This document shows, in pieces, positions 35,361 to 46,095 of a stretch of DNA of 64,000 bases. The notes under the pieces were generated by a model. That model worked only from the letters and a program-made list of their open reading frames with translations, had not been told where the DNA came from and did no database searches. Origin of the DNA: Balaenoptera acutorostrata (taxonomy: Eukaryota; Chordata; Mammalia; Artiodactyla; Balaenopteridae); NCBI RefSeq assembly GCF_949987535.1, contig NC_080077.1, positions 39,884,561 to 39,948,560 on the forward strand, given 5' to 3'. The position numbers and the translations under genes were made by a program. Numbering within the stretch: position 1 is the stretch's first letter; each line of letters begins with the position of its first letter.

Positions 35361-35760
35361 TAATGTCAAAATTACCTCCTTCCTTCCGTTCCTTGAATTT
35401 GAGAATGACTACATGTCTCATACTGAGGTCAGTGACATTTATTACTAGCTGAATTTACACCTCCTATATCAGCACCTCATTCATGTCAGGATTTATCTGG
35501 CTCAGAGAAAAATGGCAGCTGCAGTGGTGATTCACTAAAACTAATTCTCAGTGAAGCAGCTGCTGCTAAAAGCTGTGCTTCACACATCAATCATTTGCTG
35601 ATTGTCACAGCTAGTTCAGCCACATCATCTGCTTAGTCTACTGATTGTGTGGTTATTGATATTTGCATCGCATTGCAGTATTACTGTTGTCATATCATGC
35701 TGCACTAGTTGAAATAACATCATCTTGTGGACCTTCAAAAATGAGAAAATCCACATAATC
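35360..35760. promoter_or_regulatory. Candidate conserved noncoding (enhancer-like) element
   Basis: A repeat-free 400-base block dense in recognisable transcription-factor half-sites. It has E-boxes CAGCTG near 35517-35522 and 35559-35564, and a POU-type octamer ATTTGCAT near 35661-35668. Several TGATTG/TGATT homeodomain-like sites follow the repeated pattern ATCATTTGCTGATTGTCACAG. There is no long ORF. The call is inference from composition; conservation cannot be seen from one sequence. Confidence 0.35.
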
Positions 35761-35925
35761 ATGAAAATACAACCATTTTGTGAAGGAGCTGATGAAAAGA
35801 GCAATCATTCTAAATGCTAAGAGACTAGCTTATTTTCAGTAGTGTGATTTCATCCACCTCTCATTGCTCTGAGGGACTGACCTCAGTCAGTCACACTCCA
35901 GCAGTATCATAAGTACCAGATTTGG

Positions 35926-36108
35926 TGTTATGGGTTGAATTTTGACCCTCAAAAAGAAATGTTGAAGTCCAAACCCCTGTGCCTATGACTGTGATCTTAT
36001 CTGTAGATGTAACCAAGTTAAAATGAGGTCATACTATTGCAGGGTAGGCCTTTAATCCAATATAACTGGTGTCCTTATAAAAAGAGGGGGAAAAGGGAAA
36101 AGGAGGTG
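35926..36108 (+). repeat. MLT1-type LTR (MaLR), left part
   Basis: Starts TGTTATGGGTTGAATTTTG and keeps AAGTTAAAATGAGGTCATA and AATATAACTGGTGTCCTTAT, hallmarks of MLT1 LTRs (ERVL-MaLR). It is interrupted by an L1 3' end and continues at 36310. Confidence 0.82.
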
Positions 36109-36309
36109 TACACACTACTACGTATAAAATAGATAACCAACAAGGACCTACTGTATAGTGCAGAGAACTCTACTCATTACTCTGTAATAATCTATATGGG
36201 AAAAGAATCTGAAAAAGAATATATATATATATCTGAATCACTGTGCTATACACCTGAAACTTATGCAATATTGTAAATAAATCAACGATACTTCAATAAA
36301 TTTTTTTTT
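36109..36309 (+). mobile_element. LINE-1 3' UTR fragment inserted in the MLT1 LTR
   Basis: Starts TACACACTACTACGTATAAA and continues with ACCAACAAGGACCTACTGTA, then CTGTGCTATACACCTGAAAC and a terminal CAATAAATTTT. This is the 3' end of an older cetartiodactyl L1 subfamily. The flanks AAAAGGAGGTG (36098-36108) and AAAAGGGGGGTGG (36310-36322) look like a decayed TSD, which supports insertion into the LTR. Confidence 0.8.
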
Positions 36310-36540
36310 AAAAGGGGGGTGGAAATGTGAAGACACAGAGACACAGGAAGAACATCATGTGAAGATGGAGGCAGAGACTGGAGTGATATATCTACAAGCC
36401 AAGGAATACCTGTGGCTGCCAGAAGGGACCATGAAGGATCCTCCCCTAGAGGCTTTGGAGTGCGTAGTCCTGTCAACATTAAGAAATAATACATTTCTGT
36501 TGTTTTAAGTACCAGTTTGTGGTACCTTGTTACAGCATCC
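36310..36540 (+). repeat. MLT1-type LTR (MaLR), right part
   Basis: Continues with AACATCATGTGAAGATGGAG, ATCTACAAGCCAAGGAATAC and ATTTCTGTTGTTTTAAGTAC, then TTTGTGGTACCTTGTTACAG. These are the 3' half hallmarks of MLT1 in the right order. Confidence 0.82.
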
Positions 36541-37085
36541 CTTTTGGGGCATCCATCTGGGGATGGTGGAAGAATATCAGCAGCTCCTAGAGGGCATGGG
36601 TATAAAGTGTGTTGACTTAGGGAACCATAGTGACTTAATAAACTCTCCTTTCAAGCCACATTTACTCAGACTTTTCTCAAATCAAAGCACCCCTAAGGGC
36701 ATAGATAACTGAGGATAAACAAAATCAGGATCAGACTAACAGATCTTAGATTAACAAATACATAAAATTGGCTTGAGATGAACCAAATATCCCTTAACAA
36801 CTTGCATGTCTAGTGCTTCCTGATATCTCATGACCTGCTGGTATTAACAGATATCAAGCTGTCATCATATTTACTCATGCCTAGAAGTTCCAACACACTC
36901 AAAAGAACAAACAGGTGTATTAGAATCACTACATTACCTATTTCCATAAAGTTTTTCAAAGCCAAGGAAGTGCAACAGAAATGGTACAATCAGAATAAGG
37001 GAAATAAGAAATATGCTTAAGAGATTAAGCCATTAAACTAAACCTTCATAATCTTGCTTAAGCTTTTATCTTGGAAGGTGGTAAA
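36541..37085. other. Unique stretch
   Basis: No gene or repeat recognised. Confidence 0.45.
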
Positions 37086-37089
37086 ACAT

Positions 37090-37245
37090 AGTAGCTAGAC
37101 TCAGACATCCTTGAGTCATGCTAGCTCCACTACTAACTAGCTTTATGTCTGTAGGCAAGTTATATACCATCTCTAAACTTCAATTCAATCATTAATAAAT
37201 GAGACTAATAATGCTACCAACTTTATAAAGAAATCATTTGGTAAT
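37090..37245 (+). repeat. MIR relic
   Basis: GCTCCACTACTAACTAGCTTT followed by GTAGGCAAGTTATATACC and TCATTAATAAATGAGACTAAT is MIR core. Confidence 0.75.
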
Positions 37246-38114
37246 TATCAGCAACTCTTCTTATTACTAATCTCAATGTTAGCTAAAATTGCCACTTCAC
37301 TCATGGAAGAGATATTGCTCCAGGCCTCTGCTTTCTGTTTTTAAACCAGAAAGAAATAAAGCCAGCTACCAAATGGGTCAACTCCAAAAAGTACCCATAG
37401 TGCCATAGTCTCTCTCGGACTATATGCAATTGGACAGAAAGAGTAAATCCTTTACAAATTTTGTTGATAAGAATCATTCTAAAATGTTCTAATCCATTTC
37501 TCCTGTTTGGTAAATAGAAGGTACTGGACATGACAGTATCTTTTTTAATCTTTCAGCCTCCTGCAGTTTTTGATGGTCACTATTTGGAGTATCAAATATT
37601 ATTAGAATATTTTTTAAATAATACTTTAATAAATGTATCTTATAATGTACAAAGCATGCTCATAGTACTGAATCAATCCCCTTATGACATCATCCTATTC
37701 TTTTGCTTCATTTTGTTTCACCTTCCATATGTGGAATTTCAGATACCTAAAAGGCCAGCCATCATGCCCTAAGTCTTTTCTTCTCAAACTAAATATATGC
37801 AATACATAATTTGGTATTTTCAAAACCTCTTCCAAACTGTTGTTGAGAAGTTAAATTTTTGAAACTAAATATATTTACTTTTAAGGCTTACAAATTTCAC
37901 ATTGTTGATTATAGTTCAACAATCTGGTCTGAGATAAATATCAGTTCTACTAAATGCTGCCCTCTCCAGTCTTGTGTAATCAACAGAGGTGAAAAAATGC
38001 CTTCTAATATTAAGCAGAGTTCTGCCAAGAACAGAGCTATGGAGAATGTCACTAGAGATTTTCCTTCACCTTGAAATGGGTCCATTCAAGAAAGGAAGAT
38101 AGAGTTTATAGATA
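37246..38114. other. Unique AT-rich stretch
   Basis: No gene supported. A polypyrimidine tract with CAG at 37540-37557 looks like an acceptor, but no donor or sustained frame follows. Confidence 0.4.
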
Positions 38115-39524
38115 GATTTTGGATCTTTAGATTTAATATGGTTAAGATGGCAATATTCCCCAAATGGATCTACATATTCAAGCACAAGCCCCATCAAAAT
38201 CCCAGCTTGCTTTTTTTCAGAATTTGAAAATTGATTCTAAAATCCAACTGCAATGTAAAAAACATAAAATGACCAAACAATCTTGAAAAAGAACAAAGTT
38301 GGAGGAGTCACACATCTTGTTTTAAAACTTACTACAAAGCTATTGTAATCAAGATAATATGATACTGACATAAAGACAGACAAGTAAATTAAGGCAATAG
38401 AATTGAGACTCTAGGGAAAAGAGCATAGATTGTGGTCAATTGATTTTCAGCAAAAGTGCCAAGATAATTCAATGGGGGAAAGAATAGTCTTCTCAACAAA
38501 TGGTGCTGGGACAACTGGATGTCAGATGCAAAAGAATGAAGTTGGACCCAGATCTCATACCACACACAAGAATTAACTGAAAATGGATCACAAATCTAAA
38601 TGTAAGAGCTAAAACTATAAAGCTTTCAAAAGAAAAATAAGAGTAAAGCTTCGTAACCTTGGTTTAGGCAGCAGTTTCTTAGATATGACACCAAACTCAC
38701 AAGTGACAAAAGAAAAAATACATACAAATTAAACTTCACCAAAATTAAAAACTTTTGTGCATTAAAAGACACCATCAAAAAGTGAAACGTTACCCAGAGA
38801 GGTGGAGAAACTATTTGCCAATCACTTATCTGATAAGTGACTTGTGTCTAGAGTATAGAAATAAGAATTATTACAACTAAATTAATAAAAGATAACCCAA
38901 TTTAGAAAATGGGCAATGGATATTAGGAGACATTTCTCCAAAGAAGCTATTCAAATGGCCAATAAGGACATGAAAAGATGTGCAACATCATTAGCCATTA
39001 GAAGATGCAAATTAAAACCACAGTGAAATACCACTTCACACCCACCAGGATGGCTATAATAAAAAAGATGGACAATGACAAGTGTTGACAAGGACGTGGA
39101 GAAACTGAAAGCCTCCTTCAGTGCTGGTTAGAATATAAAATGGTGCAGCTTCATTGGAAAATAGCTTGCCAATTCTTCAAATTGTTAAACAGAGTTACTA
39201 TATGACCCAGCTATTTTACTCCTAGGTTTATACCAATGAATAATGAAAGCATATATCCACATAAAAACTTTCATGGGAATAACATTTTAATATTGCTTCA
39301 TAGCAATGTCCTTCATAATAGCCAAAAAGAGGAAACAACCCAAATGATCATCAATTGATGAGTGTATAAACAAAGTGTAGTTTATCCCTACAACATAATA
39401 TGATTTGGCAATAAAGGAATGAAGTACTAAATCATTGATGATCCTTGGTAACATTACACTATATGAAAGAAAACACATGTATGGTTCTATTTACATAGAA
39501 TGTCCAATACATATAAATTTATAC
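38115..39524 (+). mobile_element. Old LINE-1 (L1M class), left part
   Basis: A diverged L1 ORF2 C-terminal region without open frames. It keeps nucleotide landmarks also seen in the younger L1s, such as CAAATGGTGCTGGGACAACTGG, AAAAGAATGAAGTTGGACCC and GACAAGGACGTGGAGAAACTG. It is interrupted by a SINE at about 39525 and resumes near 39884. Confidence 0.85.
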
Positions 39525-39883
39525 GGGGCTTCCCTGGTGGCGCAGTGGTTGAGAATCTGCCTGCTAATGCAGGGGACACGGGTTCGAGCCCTGGTCTGGG
39601 AGGATCCCACGTGCCGCGGAGCGGCTGGGCCCGTGAGCCACGGCTGCTGAGCCTGCGCTTCTGGAGCCTGTGCCCCACGACGGGAGGGGCCGCGATAGTG
39701 AAAGGCCCGCGCACCGCGATGAAGAGCGGTCCCCGCACCGCGATGAAGAGTGGCCCCCACTTGCCGCAACTGGAGAAAGCCCTCGCACGAACCAAAGACC
39801 CAGCACAGCCAAAAATAAATAAATAAATAAATAAAAAAAAAAAAAAAAAAAAAAAAAAAGATTAATGCATTTAAAAAAAAAAA
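39525..39883 (+). mobile_element. CHR-type SINE, copy 5, CpG-rich with internal 24-bp duplication
   Basis: A full SINE with intact A and B boxes and many preserved CpG sites (GCGGCTGGGCCCGTGAGCC). A 24-base unit starting GCACCGCGATGAAGAG is tandemly repeated at 39711-39758. The A-tail exceeds 30 bases, then comes GATTAATGCATTT (39860-39872) and a second A run. The target site AAATTTATA (39515-39523) seems duplicated as AAATTATA (39884-39891). It looks like one of the younger copies here. Confidence 0.93.
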
Positions 39884-40115
39884 AAATTATAGAGACTAAG
39901 TAGATTTGTGGTTTCCTAGAGCTGGAGGGGGAGTGATTTTCAGTGAATTGAGGAGTCACAGCTAATGGTTTTCAGGTTTCTCTTGTAGTGATGAAAATGA
40001 TCTAAAGGTGACTGTGGTGACGGTGAACGAACATACTAGAAATCATTGAATTGTATACTTTAAATGGAAGACTTTTATGGTATGTGAATTATACGTCAAT
40101 TAAGATTTGTTTAAA
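39884..40115 (+). mobile_element. Old LINE-1 (L1M class), right part with 3' UTR
   Basis: Resumes with TATAGAGACTAAGTAGATTT, then GAATTGTATACTTTAAATGG and ATGTGAATTATACGTCAATT, the conserved terminal block of old L1M elements. Confidence 0.85.
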
Positions 40116-40620
40116 GTAAATTTACCGCGAAACATTCTCAGAGTATGTTAACGTTCAGTGTGAATATCTGAAAGGGGATTAACGTACAGTATGCCAATCA
40201 TGTTTATCCATACAGCCATTTATTCCTAAAAGCATTTTGAAAAACACATTGATTATAGATCCCAACTTGAGCTTGTTTTCTTTCTTCTAAACACAGAATG
40301 TAGGATTAGGATGCCAGTTTGTTACATTTTACTTATCTTGTATATGTTCTATCTTTTGATTATTCTTCTAAAATAGTGAGAAATGTCTAAGCATGAATAT
40401 TCAATCTGCAAATATAAATGTTTTGTATATAGAAAGGTTTAGTAAATGGGTTTTTTAGATGAATGGTAATAATATTGAATGCGGGAATATGTCAATCACT
40501 GAGATTTTTCTCTTTTATTTATAATTCAGTTCCAAATCTGCTTTCCTGAAGAAGTCACAGATTTCCATATGAAAGCATGCTCTCTTTGGTCACTTAATAA
40601 CTAACATACACAATCATCCT
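40116..40620. other. Unique AT-rich stretch
   Basis: No recognised repeat. It lies immediately upstream of the candidate TATA promoter. A CArG-like CCATATGAAA occurs near 40565. Confidence 0.4.
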
Positions 40621-40626
40621 TTAGAC

Positions 40627-40712
40627 TATAAAACGGCCTGGGGAGGGTGTTGCCTCGTCTTATTCTGATCAAGAATATCTGCCTAGTGGAACAGGAACTT
40701 TCTAGTGTAAGT
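40627..40712 (+). promoter_or_regulatory. Candidate TATA promoter with short first exon and splice donor
   Basis: TATAAAA at 40627-40633 lies in a repeat-free region. About 25-30 bases downstream is a plausible start site near 40657. A strong donor-like GTAAGT occurs at 40707-40712, so a noncoding first exon of roughly 50 bases is possible. The candidate coding exon at 43646-43750 is 2.9 kb further on the same strand. All of this is inference. A TATA-like string alone is common in AT-rich DNA. Confidence 0.3.
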
Positions 40713-40884
40713 AACCATGTGCTTATTTAATTCCAAGATATTCATGCCTTTTATGCTTTCCAGTGATTAGCATTCTAAACATAAAGTAAGCTCTTTTGGC
40801 CATGAAGTCTAAGCAAGGAGGATGCTACTCTGTCTACAGTTTAGTTTGTAAGAGAACAGCAGAATACAGAGCTACAGAATGCTA

Positions 40885-41045
40885 GAGTTGGCAGGAGCCT
40901 TAGAGAATATATTTAACTCTTTAATCTCAGTCCTCTAATTTCAGAGCTGAGGCCCTATATACTGAGGTCCTGAATAAGTTGCCAAGATGAAGAATAGAGA
41001 AAGAATTAGAACCCAGGTCTTCTGAATCCTCCCCAGTGTTTTTTT
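40885..41045 (-). repeat. MIR/MIR3-like relic
   Basis: TAGAGTTGGCAGGAGCCTTAG, then TCAGAGCTGAGGCCC, then AATTAGAACCCAGGTCTTCTG resembles a MIR3-type SINE. Confidence 0.55.
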
Positions 41046-42265
41046 TTTTACATCATCTTGTCTTTCAATGCATAACGCAACATGGGTTTCTTTGCTCTTG
41101 ACTATGTTGTCAACAACAATGAAAAATGCATACAAGTGTGATAAACCCACTGTGTTTTAAGGGGCTTTCTTATGCATGTCAGAATCCTCTAAGTTCTGCT
41201 GTGTTCAGAAAACAACTGCAAATGATTCACCGCTTAGCCTTCTCATTCATCCAGAAACGTGTTTGACATTTCCAACTCATTTGTAAAGGCAAACTAAAGT
41301 AGATAATTAATTTTCATGCTCTTTCAGGATATTTTAATATCATGCAGCTCAGGATAAATGTTTTCACTTTTTATTTTCTTTTGTGCAGCTCTTTCTATTG
41401 TTGACTGTCATTCTCTGTGTCTCTTTTTATAAAAGGTTCTTGGTTCTTTTTTACTTTTTTCCTTTGTGTCCTCTAAAGATAGCATGAGCACAATTCTCTC
41501 AGCTAATAGATTTTCAAATTACTTTGCTACTTCATTAAGTCAATGTTATTCACATAGACAACATAATCCCAAAAAAGTTTGAGACTGAGAGTTTACCAAA
41601 TTACAATTTTAAATGCTAGTTAAGAATATATCTCCTTTCAAACAGTGAAATTCTTGCCATGAGCCTTAAGGGTGACAGAATAGTATTCTCCTTTACTAAG
41701 TTAAAACTTACTCAGTGATTGTGTGGAAAAAATAAATCAAGTCTCTATATATAAATCACATAACAGCAAAATGGTCTTGCATAATGATTTCACACTTAGT
41801 TTGACTTATCAATAGATTCATCATTCACAATGTTTTTTAAAAGCATAATTAAATTTTGCATCATCTCTGAGGGAAAAAGCATGGTAAGGGCTGAATATCC
41901 CCGAGGCCAACAATTTTGAAATTATGTACTAACTCTATATCTAGAAAATTTTAAATACATTCAAGTATATTTTATGTATGTATATAAAGACTTATTAATT
42001 TTGTTATGTAAATTAATAGAGTAAATAAAATTCTAATGAGAAGTAGAGATCTTCAAACTTTTCAAGAAAACAAATTATTTTAAAGTATTTAGAAGCATCC
42101 ATTTTCGTGTAAATGATATGAAAATAAAAACATCTTTATTCACTTAAAAAGTCCATATGATTTCTATTTGGTAAAGTCTAGTTTTTGTTCCTTATGAAAA
42201 AAATTGCTTTGATTAAAAATATTAAATAATTCAAGCCTACTGTTTAATATTATAAAATGTTAGTT
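41046..42265. other. Unique AT-rich stretch
   Basis: About 1.2 kb without a gene or clear repeat. Confidence 0.45.
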
Positions 42266-42269
42266 CCAT

Positions 42270-42385
42270 TAGGCTATGATTCTGTTGTATTTAACACTAT
42301 ATCCCCAGTGTCTAGAAGAATGCCTGGCAAATAGTAAGTAGGTGCTTAATAAGAATTTGTCAAATGAATGCTAAATAAATGAATA
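42270..42385 (+). repeat. L2 3' end
   Basis: ACTATATCCCCAGTGTCTAG, then ATGCCTGGCAAATAGTAAGTA and GTGCTTAATAAG is the L2 terminus. Confidence 0.75.
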
Positions 42386-42419
42386 GCTATCACTGATAAT
42401 ATAAAATCTAACATTACAA

Positions 42420-42630
42420 AGTGCTTCAAATGTGCCAGGAACTATGCTAAACTCTCTATTTTCTTGCTTTTCATTCTCAAACAGCCCTACTGGAGAAGAA
42501 CCACTATCATCTCCATTTTATAGATGAGACTAAGTTCAGAGAGGCTAAGTTAGTACCCAAGGTTAAGGTTGCCCATTTAGAAAGTTCAGGGATTTAAACA
42601 CAGTTCTCCCTAACTATAGAGCCTGAGCTT
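42420..42630 (-). repeat. MIR relic
   Basis: ATGTGCCAGGAACTATGCTAA, then CTCCATTTTATAGATGAGAC and AGAGAGGCTAAGTTAGTACCC is a reverse MIR. Confidence 0.8.
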
Positions 42631-42661
42631 AATCTCTATTCTATAGTAACAACAACAATAC

Positions 42662-42692
42662 TAGCAATGAGATAATAATAATAATAATACTG
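42662..42692. repeat. (ATA)n simple repeat
   Basis: A short ATAATAATAATAATAATA tract between two MIRs. Confidence 0.8.
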
Positions 42693-42830
42693 TTGAGCCA
42701 TTCCTGTGTACCATGATTTTAAGCCTTCACATATGTTAACTCATCTAATCCTCACAACAATCTTATAAATCAGATACAACTATCCCCAGTTTACAGATGA
42801 GCACACAGAATATGTTTTTCTGCTTTCCCC
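42693..42830 (-). repeat. MIR relic
   Basis: TTAACTCATCTAATCCTCAC, then CCCCAGTTTACAGATGAGCA is a reverse MIR. Confidence 0.78.
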
Positions 42831-42984
42831 TCAATTATTTCCAATTATTAGGCTTGTTTTTATTATGGCCCTTTTTGAGTAATAAGCCAAAGAAGAAAGG
42901 TATAGTTATGGTCTTCCCCAAAAACTTTGTCTTAAGTCCTGCTTTTGGTGGGACCCTGGACAAGGCATAAACATATAATAAAAA

Positions 42985-43180
42985 TATCTTCTACTGAGAA
43001 ACTGAAATATGCTAGGCAACTAACATGTGTTATTATCAGAGTCCTCCTAAGATTCTCAAGATAGGTATGATTATCCTCATTTCTTTGATGAGAAAACAGG
43101 CTGGGATAGACTGCCCAAGCCACAGGCTTGGTTAGTGCCAGGGTCAAGATTCAAACTCAGGTTTGAGTCCAATCCAAACA
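42985..43180 (-). repeat. MIR relic
   Basis: TCCTCATTTCTTTGATGAGAA, then AGTGCCAGGGTCAAGATTCA and AACTCAGGTTTGAGTCC is a reverse MIR. Confidence 0.7.
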
Positions 43181-43645
43181 CACTATCCAATTATTACTGG
43201 TACTTCTCATTTTCTGGGGATAAAGATTTTCTTAGAGCTTTGACAAATGAGAACTAACCCATTCTTGAACTCTCCCAAAAAGCAGCTTCTTCTCTACAAG
43301 CCTTACCACGGTGACTTCAATGACACATCACCACTGTGACTTCAATGACACAACAAAGCAATAAAGACAGAAGGGGCACATATCACTGGGATTCTTTTCA
43401 ATAGAGAACCCAGAATACTTCCTGGATAACAAAACTATTAATGGTTACCTAATTTGTTTTCACTCCTCCTTCTCATGGAATATAAACTCTTCCATTTGCC
43501 TTTAGTAATGTTAATGCCTTATAGTTTTACATTTTTCATGTTTTATCACATCCAAAGTCGACCAAATCCATTCCTAGGAATACCTCACTATTTTTTACAA
43601 CTTCTCTGAGATAACAATACAGTCTTTGTCTGCTTTGTGATGCAG

Positions 43646-43750
43646 TACAGAGGCAAAGGCACAATTAAAACAAATGCTGAGAACTTCCCTATTGAAGAGA
43701 CCATATTTCCTCCACGCTTTGCCTTCAGCGAACCCTGGTTCAGATTTAAG
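43646..43750 (+). CDS. Candidate internal coding exon, unknown gene
   Basis: A 105-base segment, exactly 35 codons, open in the frame starting TAC. It encodes a non-repetitive peptide from YRGKGTIK to EPWFRFK. It is preceded by a pyrimidine-leaning tract ending TTTGTGATGCAG and followed by AAG|GTAAGA, a near-consensus donor. Upstream and downstream frames are closed or lose sense, and no repeat explains it. I do not recognise the protein family. The ORF at 43637-43864 covers it, but the part after 43750 is intron-like. It could be a chance ORF; splice signals at both ends make it the best host-gene candidate here. Confidence 0.42.
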
Positions 43751-44997
43751 GTAAGAAGATGTAGCAGCCAGTGCTGGTCCAGAGTCAGATATGCTCTTGC
43801 CAAGAACACGAAGCTCTCCCCTGGCCTTAATTTAGGAAGGGTTCTGCACAGAAAGGGTCCTTAGTAGAACTAAGGAAAAGTCAAGCTTGAATACCAACCT
43901 TGTTAAACTTCTACAGTGATGTGCAAATTACATCATAATGAGAGCAATAATTGCTAGCTTGACAAAAAGGAAAAGTGAGTGTATAAATGAATGAAGGCAA
44001 TTAGTGAGAAGTTCAAAGACAGACAACCGGTTTTATTGCATTTGAAGGGATAGTATTTAAGTCATAATCTTAAATCACTAGGCAACCTAAGCCAATACAT
44101 TTCCTACTCTATTTCAGAGTAATATGTAACTAAAACTTCTGTATATCATTACTTTTCTGAATGTTAATTCGAATCTGACATCATTTAGTAAGGGCCATTC
44201 AATTATCATAATTATATAGTACTAATCCAGTGCCCATATGTGCAGGTGTTGTCAAGGCATAATATAAATGACTTCACCCAAACCACTTCTGCAAATATAA
44301 GTTATGTTTAGTATTTCCTACTAATTATTCCAGAACTAGGACAAAACCAACCTATTCCAAAAACATTTAGACCTGCAAAAGATTAAAAGTACATAATATT
44401 CCTAATTATTCCTAATTAGCAAACCAAGGTTCCAGGCAGGTTTTTCTTTGAAATTTGCATGAAAGATTAGTAAATATAATTCTAATGTATATCTTAGTCA
44501 ACATGATGTAAAGAACTTAATTCAGAGATTCAGGACAATAGCAGAGATTTAGAATTCGCGAGTATTTCTTTAAGGTTAGCATACACACCACCACATATTC
44601 GATATTTGACAAAGCCCTTATCTTTAGTTATGTTCCTTAATTGCTCTAGCAAGAGCTGCATTGTTCATAGTGAGGCGGGGCTGAGAGAACTTTTACTGAC
44701 TGTGTGAGTACATTGAGATGTGGCTGAAAGCCAATGTTTAAGTTGACTTACTCCCTAATCTTTCAAAGCTAAGAAACACACAGCTGAAAAAGAGCTCAAT
44801 ACATATCAATAGAGTTCACTGGAAACATCAATGTAAGGAAGATCCCAAGCAGCTCTTCATTAACAATGATGAAAAAGGAAGCAGTATGCAGATATCTCCA
44901 AAACCAGAGACAGGCCAAACTCCTCTATAATCATTCACTCATAAATTCCCCTCATTACCAAGTCTACATATTACTCTCAAGACTAAAGCTAAATTAA
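43751..44997. other. Unique AT-rich stretch after the candidate exon
   Basis: No other exon or repeat is convincing. Confidence 0.45.
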
Positions 44998-45009
44998 CCC
45001 CAAAATATC

Positions 45010-45370
45010 TTTTTTTTTTTTATAACTACATCCAACAGGGCAGTTTACTCAGCCCTTGAAAGGTGGGATTTTTTTTTAATTAATTTATTTTTATTTTTAT
45101 TTATTTTTTATTTATAGCTGTGTTGGGTCTTCGTTTCTGTGCGAGGGCTTTCTCTAGTTGCGGCAAGTGGGGGCCACTCTTCATCGCGGTGCGCGGGCCT
45201 CTCATTATCGCGGCCTCTCTGGAGCACAGGCTCCAGACGCGCAGGCTCAGTAATTGTGGCTCACGGGCCTAGTTGCTCTGCGGCATGTGGGATCTTCCCA
45301 GACCAGGGCTCGAACCTGTGTCCCCTGCATTGGCAGGCAGATTCTCAACCACTGCGCCACCAGGGAAGCC
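45010..45370 (-). mobile_element. CHR-type SINE, copy 6, with about 48-bp extra 3' sequence
   Basis: A minus-strand SINE body occupies about 45117-45370, with B box (GGCTCGAACC reversed) and A box (CCACTGCGCCA) readable. A TSD of 11-12 bases, CCCCAAAATATC, lies at 44998-45009 and ends at 45381 on the right. In the SINE's own direction the tail (T-runs at 45069-45115) is followed by about 48 non-SINE bases (45021-45068) and then a second A/T run (45010-45021) before the TSD. The block is thus part of the inserted unit. Confidence 0.95.
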
Positions 45371-45381
45371 CCCAAAATATC

Positions 45382-45596
45382 ATTTTAAATCAGTTGTTGG
45401 TATCAATAAAAAGCAATTAATGAAACTAACATAAATCATGATACTAAATTAGGATGAATAGCTGCATTTTTGGTGTAAGCAATCACCAACATCTATTGCA
45501 AGCCGACTGAATAACCACTCTGAAAAAAACATAGACATTTCTGAGCATTTTGGTTATGTTCATGAGAGATCCAAATAAATAGCCAAGAGCAGCAAT
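45382..45596. other. Short unique segment
   Basis: No feature recognised. Confidence 0.45.
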
Positions 45597-45800
45597 TTAT
45601 TTTATTTTATTTTTAATAGTTTGCATCTGCTAAACTCAAACTCCCAATCCATCCCTCCCCCCTCCCCCTTGCCAACCACAGTCTGTTCTCTACATCTGTG
45701 AGTCTGTTTCTGTTTCGTAGATAAGTTCATTTGTGTCATATTTTAGATTCCACATAAAAGTGATATCATATGGTATTTGTCTTTCTCTTTCTGACCCAAG
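45597..45800 (-). mobile_element. LINE-1 3' UTR fragment (older cetartiodactyl type)
   Basis: Reverse-oriented: TAGTTTGCATCTGCTAAACTC, then CCCCCCTCCCCCTTGCCAACC, then GTGTCATATTTTAGATTCCAC and GTCTTTCTCTTTCTGAC. This is the 3' UTR just after ORF2 in older cetartiodactyl L1s. It is 5'- and 3'-truncated. Confidence 0.8.
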
Positions 45801-45854
45801 TTCTACTGAATAAAGGTTAAAGTCAAGAGCAACCAATTGAAAGTTTTGATTGTA

Positions 45855-46095
45855 ATTCATCTAACAGCTATGTATTGAGCAACTAGAAGCTAGTAGGGGG
45901 TAACCTAAACAAGAAAGACAAGATGCTAAAAACAAAGGAGATTACAGAACATGTAAATAATCAAACCCATAATTCACAGTTTTGATGAGGGTTATGAAGG
46001 GGGAAAATAGGTTGTTAGAGAATAATTAGAATTCAGGACAATCTAAATTAGATGGAGAGATATCCTCTCTGAGATGAACCAGATGGAACTGTACG
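45855..46095 (-). repeat. L2-like relic, reverse orientation
   Basis: ATGTATTGAGCAACTAGAAGC, then AAGAAAGACAAGATGC and ATCCTCTCTGAGATGAACC suggest a degraded reverse L2-associated repeat. Confidence 0.4.

Noticed and set aside
37540..37640. Possible acceptor followed by an open frame (37530-37772)
   Set aside because: No donor at a sensible distance, and the frame is highly hydrophobic and AT-driven.
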